Shown: piece after piece, positions 50,913 through 59,543 of the stretch
How the letters are laid out: each line of letters begins with the position of its first letter
Position numbering within the stretch: position 1 is the stretch's first letter
Assembly: GCA_018713325.1 (NCBI GenBank)
Contig: DVFJ01000005.1
Location: 1 to 64,000 of the forward strand
Reading direction: 5' to 3'
DNA from: Candidatus Onthenecus intestinigallinarum
Lineage (GTDB): Bacteria > Bacillota > Clostridia > Christensenellales > Aristaeellaceae
Length of the DNA: 64,000 nucleotides
Position numbers and translations under genes: made by a program
Notes under the pieces: generated by a model
What the model was told of the DNA's origin: nothing
The model's database searches: none
What the model saw: only the letters and a program-made list of their open reading frames with translations

Positions 50913-52178
50913 TCAGCGGAAGGTGAACGTATCCTGAAAGTCGAACGTGGCAAAATAGTCGCGCGGCGTCTCCGCGCGGCGGATGAGCCGGTCGGAGCCG
51001 TCGGGGCGCAGCAGCACCTCGGCGCTGCGCAGGCGGCCGTTGTAGTTGTAGCCCATGGAGTAGCCGTGCGCGCCGGTGTCGTGGATGACGAGCAGGTCGC
51101 CCACGTCCACGCGCGGCAGCGGGCGGTCGACGGCGAACTTGTCGTTGTTCTCGCACAGGCCGCCGGTCACGTCATAGACGTGGTCGCAGGGCGCGTCCTC
51201 CTTGCCCACGACGGTGATGTGATGGTACGCGCCGTACATGGCCGGGCGCATGAGGTCCGCGGCGCAGGCGTCCACGCCGACGTATTCCTTATAGATGTGC
51301 TTGTGGTGCAGGCAGCGGGTGACCAGCACGCCGTGCGGGGCGAGCATGAAGCGGCCCAGCTCCGTATAGATGGCCACGTCGCCCATGCCCGCGGGCACGA
51401 GCGCCTCCTCATACGCGCGGCGCACGCCCTCGCCGATGGCCGCGATGTCGGCCGCCGGCTCGCCGGGCCGGTAGGGGACGCCCACGCCGCCCGACAGATT
51501 CACAAACGCCACGTGCGCGCCCGTCTCATCGCGCAGGCGCACGGCCGTCTCAAACAGCAGCCGCGCCAGCGCGGGGTAGTACGCGCCCGACAGCGCGTTG
51601 GACGCCAGCAGCGCGTGCAGCCCGAAGTCCTTCGCGCCCAGCGCCATCAGCTCGCGATAGGCCTGCGCGAGCTGCGGATAGGTCATGCCATACTTGGCGT
51701 TCTGCGGCGTGTCCATGATCGCATTGCCCGCCACAAACGCCCCGCCCGGATTGTACCGGCAGCAGATGCGCGCCGGGATGCCCGCCACATCCCGCAGGAA
51801 CGGCACGTGCGTCACGTCGTCCAGGTTGATCGTCGCGCCCTGCTCCATCGCGCGCCGGTAGTCCGCCGCCGGCGTCACGTTCGACGAGAAGAAGATCTCC
51901 TCGCCCCGCAGGCCCGCCGCCTGCGCGAGCATCAGCTCCGTATACGTCGCGCAGTCCGCGCCGCAGCCCTCCTCGCGCAGGATCTGCAAAATATACGGGT
52001 TGGGCGTCGCCTTGACCGCGAAGTACTCGCGAAAGCCCGGGTTCCAGGCAAACGCCGCCCGCAGCGCGCGCGCCGTGCGGCGGATGCCCGCCTCGTCATA
52101 CAGGTGGAAGGGGGTCGGGTAGGCGTCGGCCAGCCTGCGCAGCTGCTCGGGCGTGGCGAACGGGCGCTTGACGCTCAT
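50913..52178 (-). CDS. lysA: Diaminopimelate decarboxylase
   Basis: This 421-aa PLP enzyme converts meso-diaminopimelate to lysine. K56 in YFAVKATPNPY is the PLP-binding lysine. Other landmarks are the glycine-rich phosphate loop NLSGGVGVPYRPGE, ELGRFML, VTGGLCENNDKFAVDR and the C-terminal GAHGYSMGYNYNGRLR. It has its own promoter and terminator, so it is monocistronic. The fold-type III arrangement and length match LysA. Confidence 0.93.
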   Translation of the reverse strand: MSVKRPFATPEQLRRLADAYPTPFHLYDEAGIRRTARALRAAFAWNPGFREYFAVKATPNPYILQILREEGCGADCATYTELMLAQAAGLRGEEIFFSSNVTPAADYRRAMEQGATINLDDVTHVPFLRDVAGIPARICCRYNPGGAFVAGNAIMDTPQNAKYGMTYPQLAQAYRELMALGAKDFGLHALLASNALSGAYYPALARLLFETAVRLRDETGAHVAFVNLSGGVGVPYRPGEPAADIAAIGEGVRRAYEEALVPAGMGDVAIYTELGRFMLAPHGVLVTRCLHHKHIYKEYVGVDACAADLMRPAMYGAYHHITVVGKEDAPCDHVYDVTGGLCENNDKFAVDRPLPRVDVGDLLVIHDTGAHGYSMGYNYNGRLRSAEVLLRPDGSDRLIRRAETPRDYFATFDFQDTFTFR

Positions 52179-52233
52179 GCGAATTTCTCTCTCTTTCTAC
52201 GCGCGCTGACAAATTGCGCGCAAATCCCGCATC

Positions 52234-52262
52234 AATATACAGGGAACCGCTCCTTTTGTCAA
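52234..52262 (-). promoter_or_regulatory. Promoter of lysA
   Basis: The minus strand has a perfect TTGACA, a 17-bp spacer and TATATT. The -35 touches the end of the neighbouring repeat block. Confidence 0.82.
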
Positions 52263-52684
52263 CCCCCCCTGGGGGCTCTGCCCCCAGGGCCCCCGGTCGG
52301 GGAGGCAGTGTCGTCCTGCACCCCGCCGCCAGGGCCTTCGCTTCGCTTGGCCCTGTGGGAAGCGGGGCGCATCCTTTCTGCCGGGGCTGTAGAGCGCTGC
52401 GCCACAGGGAGGGGGCCGAGCAAAGCGCAGGCCCCTGGTGGGGAGTGCAGAGGGGCAATGTCCCTCTGCCGGGAAGCGGGGCGCATCCTTTCTGCCGGGG
52501 CTATAGAAGGATACGCCACAGGGAGGGGTGAGGGGGCCGAGCGTAGCGCAGGCCTATAGTGGGGAGTGCAGAGGGGCAATGTCCCTCTGCCGGGGGTCCC
52601 GGGGGCGGCGCCCCCGGGTGCCGGGGGTCCCGGGGGCAGAGCCCCCGGGTGCCGGGGGGCCCAGGGGGCAGCGCCCCCGGGGGG
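52263..52684. repeat. Composite intergenic repeat block with internal duplications
   Basis: No gene is supported. GGGGGCTCTGCCCCC, GGGCCTTCGCTTCGCTTGGCCC, GAAGCGGGGCGCATCCTTTCTGCCGGGGCT (twice, about 52361 and 52475), GGGCCGAGCAAAGCGCAGGCCC, GCAGAGGGGCAATGTCCCTCTGC (twice) and three consecutive GTGCCGGGGGTCCCGGGGGCAGAGCCCC-type hairpins are present. It lies between divergent lysA and glycosyltransferase promoters. Confidence 0.85.
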
Positions 52685-52713
52685 TTGTCCGGGGCGGGGG
52701 AATATGATACAAT
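52685..52713 (+). promoter_or_regulatory. Promoter of the glycosyltransferase gene
   Basis: TTGTCC and TACAAT are 17 bp apart, directly at the repeat block edge and about 50 nt before the start codon. Confidence 0.65.
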
Positions 52714-52762
52714 GAAAAGCACCCGAATCATTCGAAGCATCCGAACGCCGGGAGGTGCCCTC

Positions 52763-53959
52763 ATGCGCATCGCACTGTTCACGGATTCGTACTATCCCGA
52801 GATCAACGGCGTGGCCAACTCGGTCTATACGCTCTATCATGGCCTGGCGGCGCGCGGGCATGAGGTGCACGTGTTCGCGCCGCGCAGCAAGCTGCCGGGC
52901 GCGGAGAGCGACCCGCGCGTCCATTACCTGCCCAGCCTGCCGCTGGTGCTGCTGCGCGACCGCAACCTGTCCATGTTCGGGCCGCTGCTCGTGCGCAGGC
53001 TGCGCAGGCTGCGCGTGGACGTGGTGCACACCAACAGCGAATTCGCCGCCGGCTACCTGGGAAGGCTCGTCGCGCACGGCGCGCCCTGCGCCAGCGTCCA
53101 TACCTATCATACGGTGTGGGAGGACTATACCTATTATGTCACCCACGGCCACGGCGACCGGCAGGCCCGATTCCTCGCCCAGAAGTACAGCCGCCTGTTC
53201 TGCAACCGCTGCGACCGCATCATCGCCCCCTCGCAGAAGATCGAGGACCTGCTGCGCCGCTACGGCGTGCGCATCCCCATCGACATCGTGCCCTCCGGCA
53301 TGGACCTTCGGCGCTTCGACCCCGCCCTGCGCGACGAGGCCGACCGCCAGGCCCTGCGCGCCGAGTGCGGCGTGCGCCCCGGCGAGCGCGTGCTGCTGAG
53401 CATCGGCCGCATCTCCAAGGAGAAAAACCTCGACCAGGTCGTGCGCGTCTTTTCCCGCCTGCTGGCCTTCGCGCCCGACGCGCGCCTCGTCCTCCTCGGC
53501 GAGGGCCCCTGGATCGAGCCCCTCCGCCAGCTCGCGGAGCGCCTGGGCTGCCTGGAGCGCGTCTCCTTCCCCGGCCCGCGCCCCTATGCCCAGATCCACC
53601 GCTATTACGCCATCGGCGACGCCTTCGTCAGCGCGTCCCACTCCGAAACCCAGGGCCTCACCTACATCGAGGCCCTCGCCAGCGGCCTGTGCCTCGTCGC
53701 CTATGACGACCCCTGCCTGCGCGGCGTCGTGCGGGACGGCGAAAACGGCCTGCTCTTCCCCGACGATGACGACGCCATGCTCGCCGCCCTGCAAAGGGCC
53801 CTCGGCCCCGACGGCCGCGCCCTCGCGCAGGCCGCGCCCCCAAGCGTCGAGCGCTTCTCCAAGGAGGCATTCGTCCGCGCCGTCGAGCGCGTCTACGAGG
53901 ACGCCATCCGCGCCGCCGCCGCCCGCCGCGCCCGCTGGGATGCGGGGGAGGAGCCGTAA
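52763..53959 (+). CDS. GT4-family glycosyltransferase
   Basis: This 398-aa protein (ATG 52763 after GGAGG) has the GT-B fold of family GT4, similar to diacylglycerol glucosyltransferases and mannosyltransferases: MRIALFTDSYYPEINGVANSVYTL with a Gly-rich loop at the start, HTYHTVWEDYTYYV, SIGRISKEKNLDQVVR and ASHSETQGLTYIEALASG (EX7E motif). It probably glycosylates a membrane lipid or cell-wall precursor. It is monocistronic; the downstream sdaAB start is 63 nt away. Confidence 0.88.
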   Translation: MRIALFTDSYYPEINGVANSVYTLYHGLAARGHEVHVFAPRSKLPGAESDPRVHYLPSLPLVLLRDRNLSMFGPLLVRRLRRLRVDVVHTNSEFAAGYLGRLVAHGAPCASVHTYHTVWEDYTYYVTHGHGDRQARFLAQKYSRLFCNRCDRIIAPSQKIEDLLRRYGVRIPIDIVPSGMDLRRFDPALRDEADRQALRAECGVRPGERVLLSIGRISKEKNLDQVVRVFSRLLAFAPDARLVLLGEGPWIEPLRQLAERLGCLERVSFPGPRPYAQIHRYYAIGDAFVSASHSETQGLTYIEALASGLCLVAYDDPCLRGVVRDGENGLLFPDDDDAMLAALQRALGPDGRALAQAAPPSVERFSKEAFVRAVERVYEDAIRAAAARRARWDAGEEP

Positions 53960-54021
53960 AACTCTGCGCGAAAGCCAGCTTTTGCGAAGACTTTGCCCAT
54001 TCATCCAGGGAGGGATCGACG

Positions 54022-54684
54022 GTGAACGTCTTTGACATCCTGGGCCCGGTGATGGTCGGGCCGAGCAGCTCGCACACGGCGGGCGCGGCGCGCATCGGGC
54101 GCACGGCGATGCTGCTGCTGGGCGAGCGGCCGGTGCGGGCGGAGATCCTGCTGCACGGATCGTTTGCGGCGACGGGGCGCGGGCACGGCACCGACCGGGC
54201 GCTGGTGGCGGGGCTGCTGGGCATGCTGCCGGACGACGCGCGGCTGCCGCAGAGCTTTGAGATCGCGCAGGAGCAGGGGCTTCGCTTCACGATCGGGCCG
54301 ACGGCGATCCGCGGCGCGCACCCGAACACGGCGCTGCTGCGCCTGCAGGGCGGGACGGGCCGCCGGGTGCAGGTGCAGGCGTCGTCGGTGGGCGGCGGGC
54401 GCATCCGGGTGACGCAGATCGACGGGCTCGAGGCGAGCTTCACGGGCGAGCTGCCCACGCTGGTGGTGCACAACGCGGACGCGCCGGGGCACGTGGCGCG
54501 CGTGACGGGCCTGCTGGCGCAGGCGGGGCTGAACGTGGCGACGATGCAGCTGTGCCGCGACCACCGCGGCGGCTATGCGGTGATGGTGATCGAGGTCGAC
54601 CAGCCGGTCGGCGAGGCGGTCGCGCAGCCGCTGCGCGCGATGCCGGGCATTGTGGCGGTCACATACCTGAACCCGGACGCGTGA
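54022..54684 (+). CDS. sdaAB: L-serine dehydratase, iron-sulfur type, beta subunit
   Basis: This 220-aa subunit of L-serine ammonia-lyase begins with VFDILGPVMVGPSSSHTAGAARIGR, the SDH beta motif, and ends in an ACT domain (LVVHNADAPGHVARVTGLLAQAGLNVATM, about 148-215). It uses GTG 54022 with AGGGAGG upstream. The alpha subunit lies 836 nt downstream, after an inserted carboxypeptidase gene on the same strand. Together they would convert L-serine to pyruvate and ammonia. Confidence 0.94.
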   Translation: MNVFDILGPVMVGPSSSHTAGAARIGRTAMLLLGERPVRAEILLHGSFAATGRGHGTDRALVAGLLGMLPDDARLPQSFEIAQEQGLRFTIGPTAIRGAHPNTALLRLQGGTGRRVQVQASSVGGGRIRVTQIDGLEASFTGELPTLVVHNADAPGHVARVTGLLAQAGLNVATMQLCRDHRGGYAVMVIEVDQPVGEAVAQPLRAMPGIVAVTYLNPDA

Positions 54685-54730
54685 GGCGCATTCCATCAAA
54701 TCCCATTGATACGGCAAGGAGGCGAGGCGC

Positions 54731-55492
54731 ATGAGAAGGCGCGCGCTTGCGGCGCTGCTGGCGCTGCTGCTGGCTGCATGGGCCGTCCCGGCGGGGGCGG
54801 CGCTGCGATACACGTCGATGGAGGGCGTGCCGTGGACGTACCCGGTGCCGCTGGATGTGATCCGGGACGAGCAGGACGTGCTGCGCCTGGTCAACCGCGA
54901 CCACCTGCTGGACTCGACCTACCCCGACCAGGAGCAGGCGATGTACGCGCTCGAGGACGTGGGCCTGCGCAAGGCGACGCGGGGCGAGACGCTGCTGCGC
55001 ACGGTGGCGGCGCAGGCGCTGCGGGAGCTGTTTGCGGGCGCGGAGGCGGCGGGCTACAAGCTGTATGTGGACTCGGCATACCGCAGCTATCGCACGCAGG
55101 AGGTCATGCACTACAACCGCACGCAGCAGCGGGGCTACGACAGCGGATCGATCCAGCTGGCGGGCGCGTCGGAGCACCAGACGGGGCTTGCGGCGGACGT
55201 GGTGAACTGGACGTACCGCGACAGCCTGGTGGAGGCGTTCGGCGAGACGGAGGAGGCCGTCTGGATGCGGGAGAACTGCGCGCGCTACGGGTTCATCCTG
55301 CGCTATCCCAAGGAGGCGGAGGATGTGACCGGCGTGCCCTATGAGCCGTGGCACCTGCGCTATGTGGGCGTGGAGGCGGCCACGTACATCATGGAAAACG
55401 GGCTGACGCTCGAGGCGTTCACGGCGGAATGGCAGGCGGCGCTGGCCGAATACGAGGCGGCGCTGGCGGCCTACGAGGCGCAGGGCGAGTGA
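54731..55492 (+). CDS. VanY-type D-alanyl-D-alanine carboxypeptidase
   Basis: This 253-aa exported metallopeptidase trims peptidoglycan stem peptides. A signal peptide (about 1-23) precedes a domain with the VanY landmarks YVDSAYRSYRTQEVMHY, SEHQTGLAADVV (zinc His and Asp) and EPWHLRYVG (catalytic Glu and zinc His). AAGGAGG lies 8 nt before the ATG. It sits between sdaAB and sdaAA on the same strand with short gaps, so it is co-transcribed with serine dehydratase, which is an unexpected pairing. Confidence 0.88.
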   Translation: MRRRALAALLALLLAAWAVPAGAALRYTSMEGVPWTYPVPLDVIRDEQDVLRLVNRDHLLDSTYPDQEQAMYALEDVGLRKATRGETLLRTVAAQALRELFAGAEAAGYKLYVDSAYRSYRTQEVMHYNRTQQRGYDSGSIQLAGASEHQTGLAADVVNWTYRDSLVEAFGETEEAVWMRENCARYGFILRYPKEAEDVTGVPYEPWHLRYVGVEAATYIMENGLTLEAFTAEWQAALAEYEAALAAYEAQGE

Positions 55493-55519
55493 CCGGCGCG
55501 TGCGGGGAGGCGAAGGGGC

Positions 55520-56377
55520 TTGCAGATCGAATCCTTTGAACAGCTGATGCGCCTGAGCGCGCAGCAGCCGCTGTGGCGCGCGGTGCTGCTGGCGGACTGC
55601 GAGGAGCGCCAGGCGGACGAGGCCGCGTCGTTTGAGCGCATGCGCGCCATGCTGCGTGCGATGCGCGCGGCGGACGACGGCTACGCGCCGGGCGAGCGCT
55701 CGCGCAGCGGATTGGTCGGCGGCGACGGCGGGCGCATGGCGGCGTATGCGGCCTCGGGCCACACGGTCTGCGGGCCGCTGGTGTGCGACGTGATCGCGCG
55801 CGCGCTGAAGATGGGCGAATCCAACGCGTGCATGAAGCGCATCGTGGCCGCGCCGACGGCGGGCGCGTGCGGCGTGCTGCCGGCGGTGCTGCTTTCCTAT
55901 GCGGATGCGCGCGGCGCGGACGAGGATGCGCTGGTGCGCGCGCTGTTCGTGGCCGCGGGCGTGGGCCAGGTGGTGGCCACGCGCGCGTTCATCGCGGGCG
56001 CGGCGGGCGGCTGCCAGGCGGAGATCGGCACGGCGGCGGCGATGGCCGCGGCGGCGCTGACGGACCTGTGCGGCGGCGCGCCCGAGGCCGCGGCGCACGC
56101 GGCGGCCATGGCGCTGAAGAACCTGCTCGGCCTGGTGTGCGATCCGGTCGCCGGGCTGGTCGAGGTGCCGTGCGTCAAGCGCAACGTCGGGGGCGCGATG
56201 GTCGCGCTGTCGGCCGCCGAGATGGCGCTGGCGGGCATCCGCTCGGCGATCCCGCCGGACGAGGTCGTCGACGCGATGCGCGAGGTTGGCGAGAAGATGG
56301 ATGCGAGCCTGCGCGAGACCGGCGAGGGCGGCCTGGCGGCCACGCCCTGCGGCCGGGCTGCGCGCGACAAGCTATAA
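55520..56377 (+). CDS. sdaAA: L-serine dehydratase, iron-sulfur type, alpha subunit
   Basis: This 285-aa catalytic subunit carries APTAGACGVLPAVL, GAAGGCQAEIGTAAAM and LVCDPVAGLVEVPCVKRN, whose Cys residues bind the 4Fe-4S cluster that activates serine. I use TTG 55520, with GGGGAGG upstream. The upstream VanY-like gene ends 27 nt before it. With sdaAB it forms the heterodimeric enzyme found in Firmicutes. Confidence 0.93.
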   Translation: MQIESFEQLMRLSAQQPLWRAVLLADCEERQADEAASFERMRAMLRAMRAADDGYAPGERSRSGLVGGDGGRMAAYAASGHTVCGPLVCDVIARALKMGESNACMKRIVAAPTAGACGVLPAVLLSYADARGADEDALVRALFVAAGVGQVVATRAFIAGAAGGCQAEIGTAAAMAAAALTDLCGGAPEAAAHAAAMALKNLLGLVCDPVAGLVEVPCVKRNVGGAMVALSAAEMALAGIRSAIPPDEVVDAMREVGEKMDASLRETGEGGLAATPCGRAARDKL

Positions 56378-56697
56378 TCCCGGGGCTCCGCCCCGGACCC
56401 CGGCAGAGGGACATTGCCCCTCTGCACTCCCCACAGGGGCCTGCGCTTCGCTTGGCCCTACGTCACCCGGCATGGGTGGCTCTCCCCTATGGGTGGTGCA
56501 GGGAGGCACACTCCCCCCTCCCCTACCCCCTACACAGAAAAAAATAAGATACCCCACATACACCCCGCCCTCCACCGGGCCGAGCGTAGCGTAGGCCCGT
56601 AGCGGCGGGGTGCAGGGGGACACTGTCCCCCTGCCGGGGGCTCCGGGGGCAGCGCCCCCGGGGGGACCCTGCCGGGGTCCAGGGGCGGAGCCCCTGG
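56378..56697. repeat. Composite intergenic repeat block
   Basis: No gene is supported. Modules: CGGGGCTCCGCCCCG, GCAGAGGGACATTGCCCCTCTGC, GGGCCTGCGCTTCGCTTGGCCC, an unrelated insert of about 110 bp (56465-56575), GGGCCGAGCGTAGCGTAGGCCC, GCAGGGGGACACTGTCCCCCTGC, GGGGGCAGCGCCCCC and CCAGGGGCGGAGCCCCTGG. Confidence 0.83.
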
Positions 56698-56714
56698 GAA
56701 AGGAGAGGATGCGA

Positions 56715-57605
56715 ATGCGCCGCTTGCCGATCGCGCTGGGGCTGTGCCTGCTGCTGGCGCTCTCCCCTGCCGTTTCCCCTGCCGTGGCAGAGGCGGCGAC
56801 GCCCGCACAGGCCGCGAGCGCGGCGTTTGAGCCGTCGCAGGTGCGGCGGCTGGTGACGCTGCCCACGGGCGCGCAGGTGCAGTACTATGCGCAGAACGAC
56901 CCGGTCTGGAGCCTGGCGCGCTATGAGGTGCGCAACGGCGACCACAGGCGGCGGACGTTCGGGCTGACGGGGTGCAATCCGACGGCGCTGGCGATGGTGA
57001 TCGCCACGCTCGTGCCGCAGGCGGAGCTGACGCGGCTGCTGGACGGGCTGAACGAGCCGGCGCCGGTGGTGTGCCGGGGCACGGTCGGGGACATCTATTG
57101 CGAGTTTGACGACGAGGACGTGCGCATCGCGCTGGACACGCCGCAGCTGCTGCACGACTTCCTGCCGCTGGCGCTGGGGCGGTACGCGCTGGGGTTCAAC
57201 GCGCAGGGCGAGCGCTACCGGCTGACGCCGGGGGGCACGACCTACCGGATGTTTGAGCCGGTGGCGGCGCTGTACGGGCTCAAAGTGGAGTCGGCGCAGG
57301 GCGCGGACGCGGCGTTTGACGCGCTGGACGCGGGCGGGCTGGCGATCCTGCTGTGCGCGGGCTCGACGCAGCCGTTCTCCGGGGGCGATGGGCACTACGT
57401 GGTCGCCGCGGGGTATGACGCGGACTTTCTGTACCTGCTCGACCCGCAGCTGGTGGAGGACTACCCGCGCGACAACCGCGGCGCGCTGCAACAGGCGCCG
57501 GGCGAGCCGGGGCTGCTGCGCGTGCCGCGGGAGCTGGTGTGGCGGCTGAGCGTGACCTATTCGTTCTGCTTCTTCAGCCAGGACTCCCACACGTCCGGGC
57601 AGTAG
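56715..57605 (+). CDS. Secreted C39-like cysteine peptidase domain protein
   Basis: This 296-aa exported protein (ATG 56715, AGGAG 9 nt upstream) has a signal peptide (about 1-26), then a papain-like C39_2 domain: YYAQNDPVWSLARY, catalytic Cys in GLTGCNPTALAMVIA and His in GDGHYVVAAGYDADFLYLLDP. Such proteins are probably peptidases or amidases acting outside the cell; the substrate is unknown. Its 3' end overlaps the convergent ArsC-like gene by 49 nt. The N-terminal 99 residues of the ORF-track version are translated repeat. Confidence 0.72.
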   Translation: MRRLPIALGLCLLLALSPAVSPAVAEAATPAQAASAAFEPSQVRRLVTLPTGAQVQYYAQNDPVWSLARYEVRNGDHRRRTFGLTGCNPTALAMVIATLVPQAELTRLLDGLNEPAPVVCRGTVGDIYCEFDDEDVRIALDTPQLLHDFLPLALGRYALGFNAQGERYRLTPGGTTYRMFEPVAALYGLKVESAQGADAAFDALDAGGLAILLCAGSTQPFSGGDGHYVVAAGYDADFLYLLDPQLVEDYPRDNRGALQQAPGEPGLLRVPRELVWRLSVTYSFCFFSQDSHTSGQ

Positions 57606-57910
57606 CCGACGGTGGCGCGGCGGCCGTCGCGCACGATGGGCAGGCGCAGCAGCTGCGGGCGCTCGCACAGGTGCGCAAAGAGCAGGGCCTCATCGTCGGA
57701 GAAGCGGAAGGGCGACTCGCGGAAGGCCTTGCCCTCGCGGTCGATCATGGCCTGCAGGCCGACGGCGGCGCGCACGCTCTCCATCTCGCGCCGGCCCATG
57801 CCAAAGCGCAGCACGTCCACGCGCTGATAGGGAATGCGGCGCTCCTTGAAATACCGTTCGGCCTTCTGGGTGTCAAAGCCCTTGCCCGCATACAGCTGGA
57901 TCATGCGCAT
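57557..57910 (-). CDS. ArsC/Spx-family thioredoxin-fold protein lacking active-site cysteines
   Basis: This 117-aa protein has the ArsC/Spx fold: MIQLYAGKGFDTQKAERYFKERRIPYQRVDV, and near the end PQLLRLPIVRDGRRATVGY (the family LxRPIV motif). The usual CxxC or single catalytic Cys of NCDTCKKA is GFDTQKA here, so both sites are lost (Phe and Gln). It may therefore be a binding rather than redox or arsenate-reducing protein. Its 3' end overlaps the C39-like gene tail to tail. Confidence 0.78.
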   Translation of the reverse strand: MRMIQLYAGKGFDTQKAERYFKERRIPYQRVDVLRFGMGRREMESVRAAVGLQAMIDREGKAFRESPFRFSDDEALLFAHLCERPQLLRLPIVRDGRRATVGYCPDVWESWLKKQNE

Positions 57911-57983
57911 CGTTCCTCTTTTCTTCTTCTTATTATTTTACGGGATGCTTTCGCGCGCCGCGGCGCGCAGGGAGGGTTGCACC

Positions 57984-58733
57984 ATGCAGGACAGAATCCC
58001 GGGTCCGCCGCCGGTGGCGCTGGTGACGGGCGCGACGGGCGGCATCGGGCGCGCGTGCGCGCAGCTGCTGGCCGCGCGCGGCTATCACGTGATCGCGCAC
58101 TGTCACCGGGCGCGCGGCGAGGCCGAGGCGCTGGCGGCAGATCTGCGGTCGCAGGGGCTGAGCGCGTCGGTCGAGCAGGCGGACATCGCCGACCCGGACG
58201 CGGTGCGCGCCATGGCCGGGCGGATACTGACAGTGTACCACCGGGTGGACGCGCTCGTCAACAACGCGGGGCTTGCGCGCCAGGAGCTGTTTTGCGATGT
58301 GACGGACGCGGATTGGGCGCGGATGGTCGGCGTGAACCTGAGCGGGCCGGTCTATGTGACGCGCGCGTTCCTGCCGGGCATGATCTCGCGCCGGTCGGGC
58401 GGCGTGGTGTTCGTCTCCTCGATCTGGGGGCGCGTGGGCGGCTCGTGCGAGGCGTGCTACAGCGCGTGCAAGGCGGGCCTGATCGGCCTGACGCAGGCGC
58501 TGGCCAAGGAGGCCGGCCCGTCGGGCGTGCGGATCAACTGCGTGGCCCCGGGCGTGATCGACACGCCCATGACGCGGCCGCTGGGCGAGCAGACGCTGCG
58601 CGCGCTGGCCGATGAGACGCCGCTGGGCCGGCTGGGCACGCCGCAGGATGTGGCCGGGGCGGTGGCGTTTCTACTCTCTGACAGCGCGTCGTTCATCACG
58701 GGCCAGGTGCTGGGCGTGGACGGCGGCCTGTGA
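57984..58733 (+). CDS. Short-chain dehydrogenase/reductase (FabG-like)
   Basis: This 249-aa NAD(P)H-dependent SDR starts at ATG 57984 with GGAGGG upstream. TGATGGIG (about 15-22) binds cofactor, NNAG follows, and the catalytic set S146, Y159, K163 is intact (VVFVSSIWG, CYSACKAG). The C-terminus GQVLGVDGGL is typical of FabG-type ketoreductases. It is not in a fatty-acid operon, so the substrate may be a sugar, alcohol or other 3-keto compound. Confidence 0.88.
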   Translation: MQDRIPGPPPVALVTGATGGIGRACAQLLAARGYHVIAHCHRARGEAEALAADLRSQGLSASVEQADIADPDAVRAMAGRILTVYHRVDALVNNAGLARQELFCDVTDADWARMVGVNLSGPVYVTRAFLPGMISRRSGGVVFVSSIWGRVGGSCEACYSACKAGLIGLTQALAKEAGPSGVRINCVAPGVIDTPMTRPLGEQTLRALADETPLGRLGTPQDVAGAVAFLLSDSASFITGQVLGVDGGL

Positions 58734-59335
58734 CGCGCTTCGCGCGCGTCAAAAGCCTGCGCCTTTTGACGCGTTCACCGGATGGCTCTGCCCTCCGGTG
58801 AATGGGGATTCGGCCTCAAAATCTGCGGATTTTGCGGGCGGCCTCAGGCACGGGTCCGCTTTCCCCTGCGCTTCGCTGCGGGCAAAGCGCGCCTTTGCGC
58901 CGCACATGTCGCCGCAAAGGATCTCCCCCAGGGGCGCTGCCCCTGGACCCCGGCAGGGGGACAGTGTCGTCCTGCCGCCTCAATCGTCGCGGCATTTCGC
59001 CCCCGCCCCGCATGCGCGGCGCGGGGGTACGCCGCCGCATATTTCGGGCGTAGCCCTCAAATTGCGGGCGGCTAGTCGGCGCATTGCGCCTCCCTCAGGC
59101 GCTGCCGCGCCCGCCGCTCGTTTCGGCGGCCTCGTCCGGGTCGCTTTGCCCCTTCGGGGCAATCGGCCCACTGGGCCGCCGCTTCCCTTCCGAGCCCTAC
59201 ACCCCGCCACAGCGGCCCGCGCAATGCGCGGGCCTTTGTCATAGGCGAAGCCCTCTCCCCTCCTCCGGGCCGCATGGTACCCCATGGCGCGGGGGTGTCG
59301 GGGGAGGGCATGTGTCCCGCCGCCTCGCTCCTGTC
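58734..59335. repeat. Composite intergenic repeat block with modules F and E
   Basis: No gene is supported. After the SDR stop come TGACGCGCTTCGCGCGCGTCA, AAAAGCCTGCGCCTTTT and module F (58830-58925, inverted relative to the copy at 48850-48945). CAGGGGGACAGTGTCGTCCTG and a module E follow, the latter split by about 90 bp (58972-59195). Terminator hairpin GGCCCGCGC-AAT-GCGCGGGCC plus TTT (59214-59237) and another TGTCCCGCCGCCTC start close the block. Confidence 0.85.
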
Positions 59336-59543
59336 AGAAGTTTTCTAAACGGATTTGCTTATGGGATTTTGCTCAGGGGGTTGGCATTATTTTCATTATT
59401 CAGATCGTAGGGGCTATCTGATTTTTTGTTTCCATGGCGTTTCCACAATATAGGAATACCATGTTAATTTGGAAGATTCAATTCGCTTTTGGAAACACAA
59501 AAGCTAGGCATTATTTGATTTCTCCAAGGATATAGGCGTTTTC
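59336..59543. other. AT-rich stretch at the island boundary
   Basis: This 208-bp segment is much AT-richer than the preceding DNA and shows no credible ORF. It may contain the left junction of the restriction-modification island. I found no clear integrase remnant or att-type direct repeat. Confidence 0.5.

Noticed and set aside
52559-52762. Glycosyltransferase start in the repeat block
   Set aside because: The promoter and ribosome binding site lie downstream, and MRIALFTDSYYPE is the conserved family N-terminus.
59336-59543. tRNA gene or integrase remnant as the island attachment site
   Set aside because: No cloverleaf, CCA end, integrase motif or matching direct repeat at the other end could be recognised by eye.
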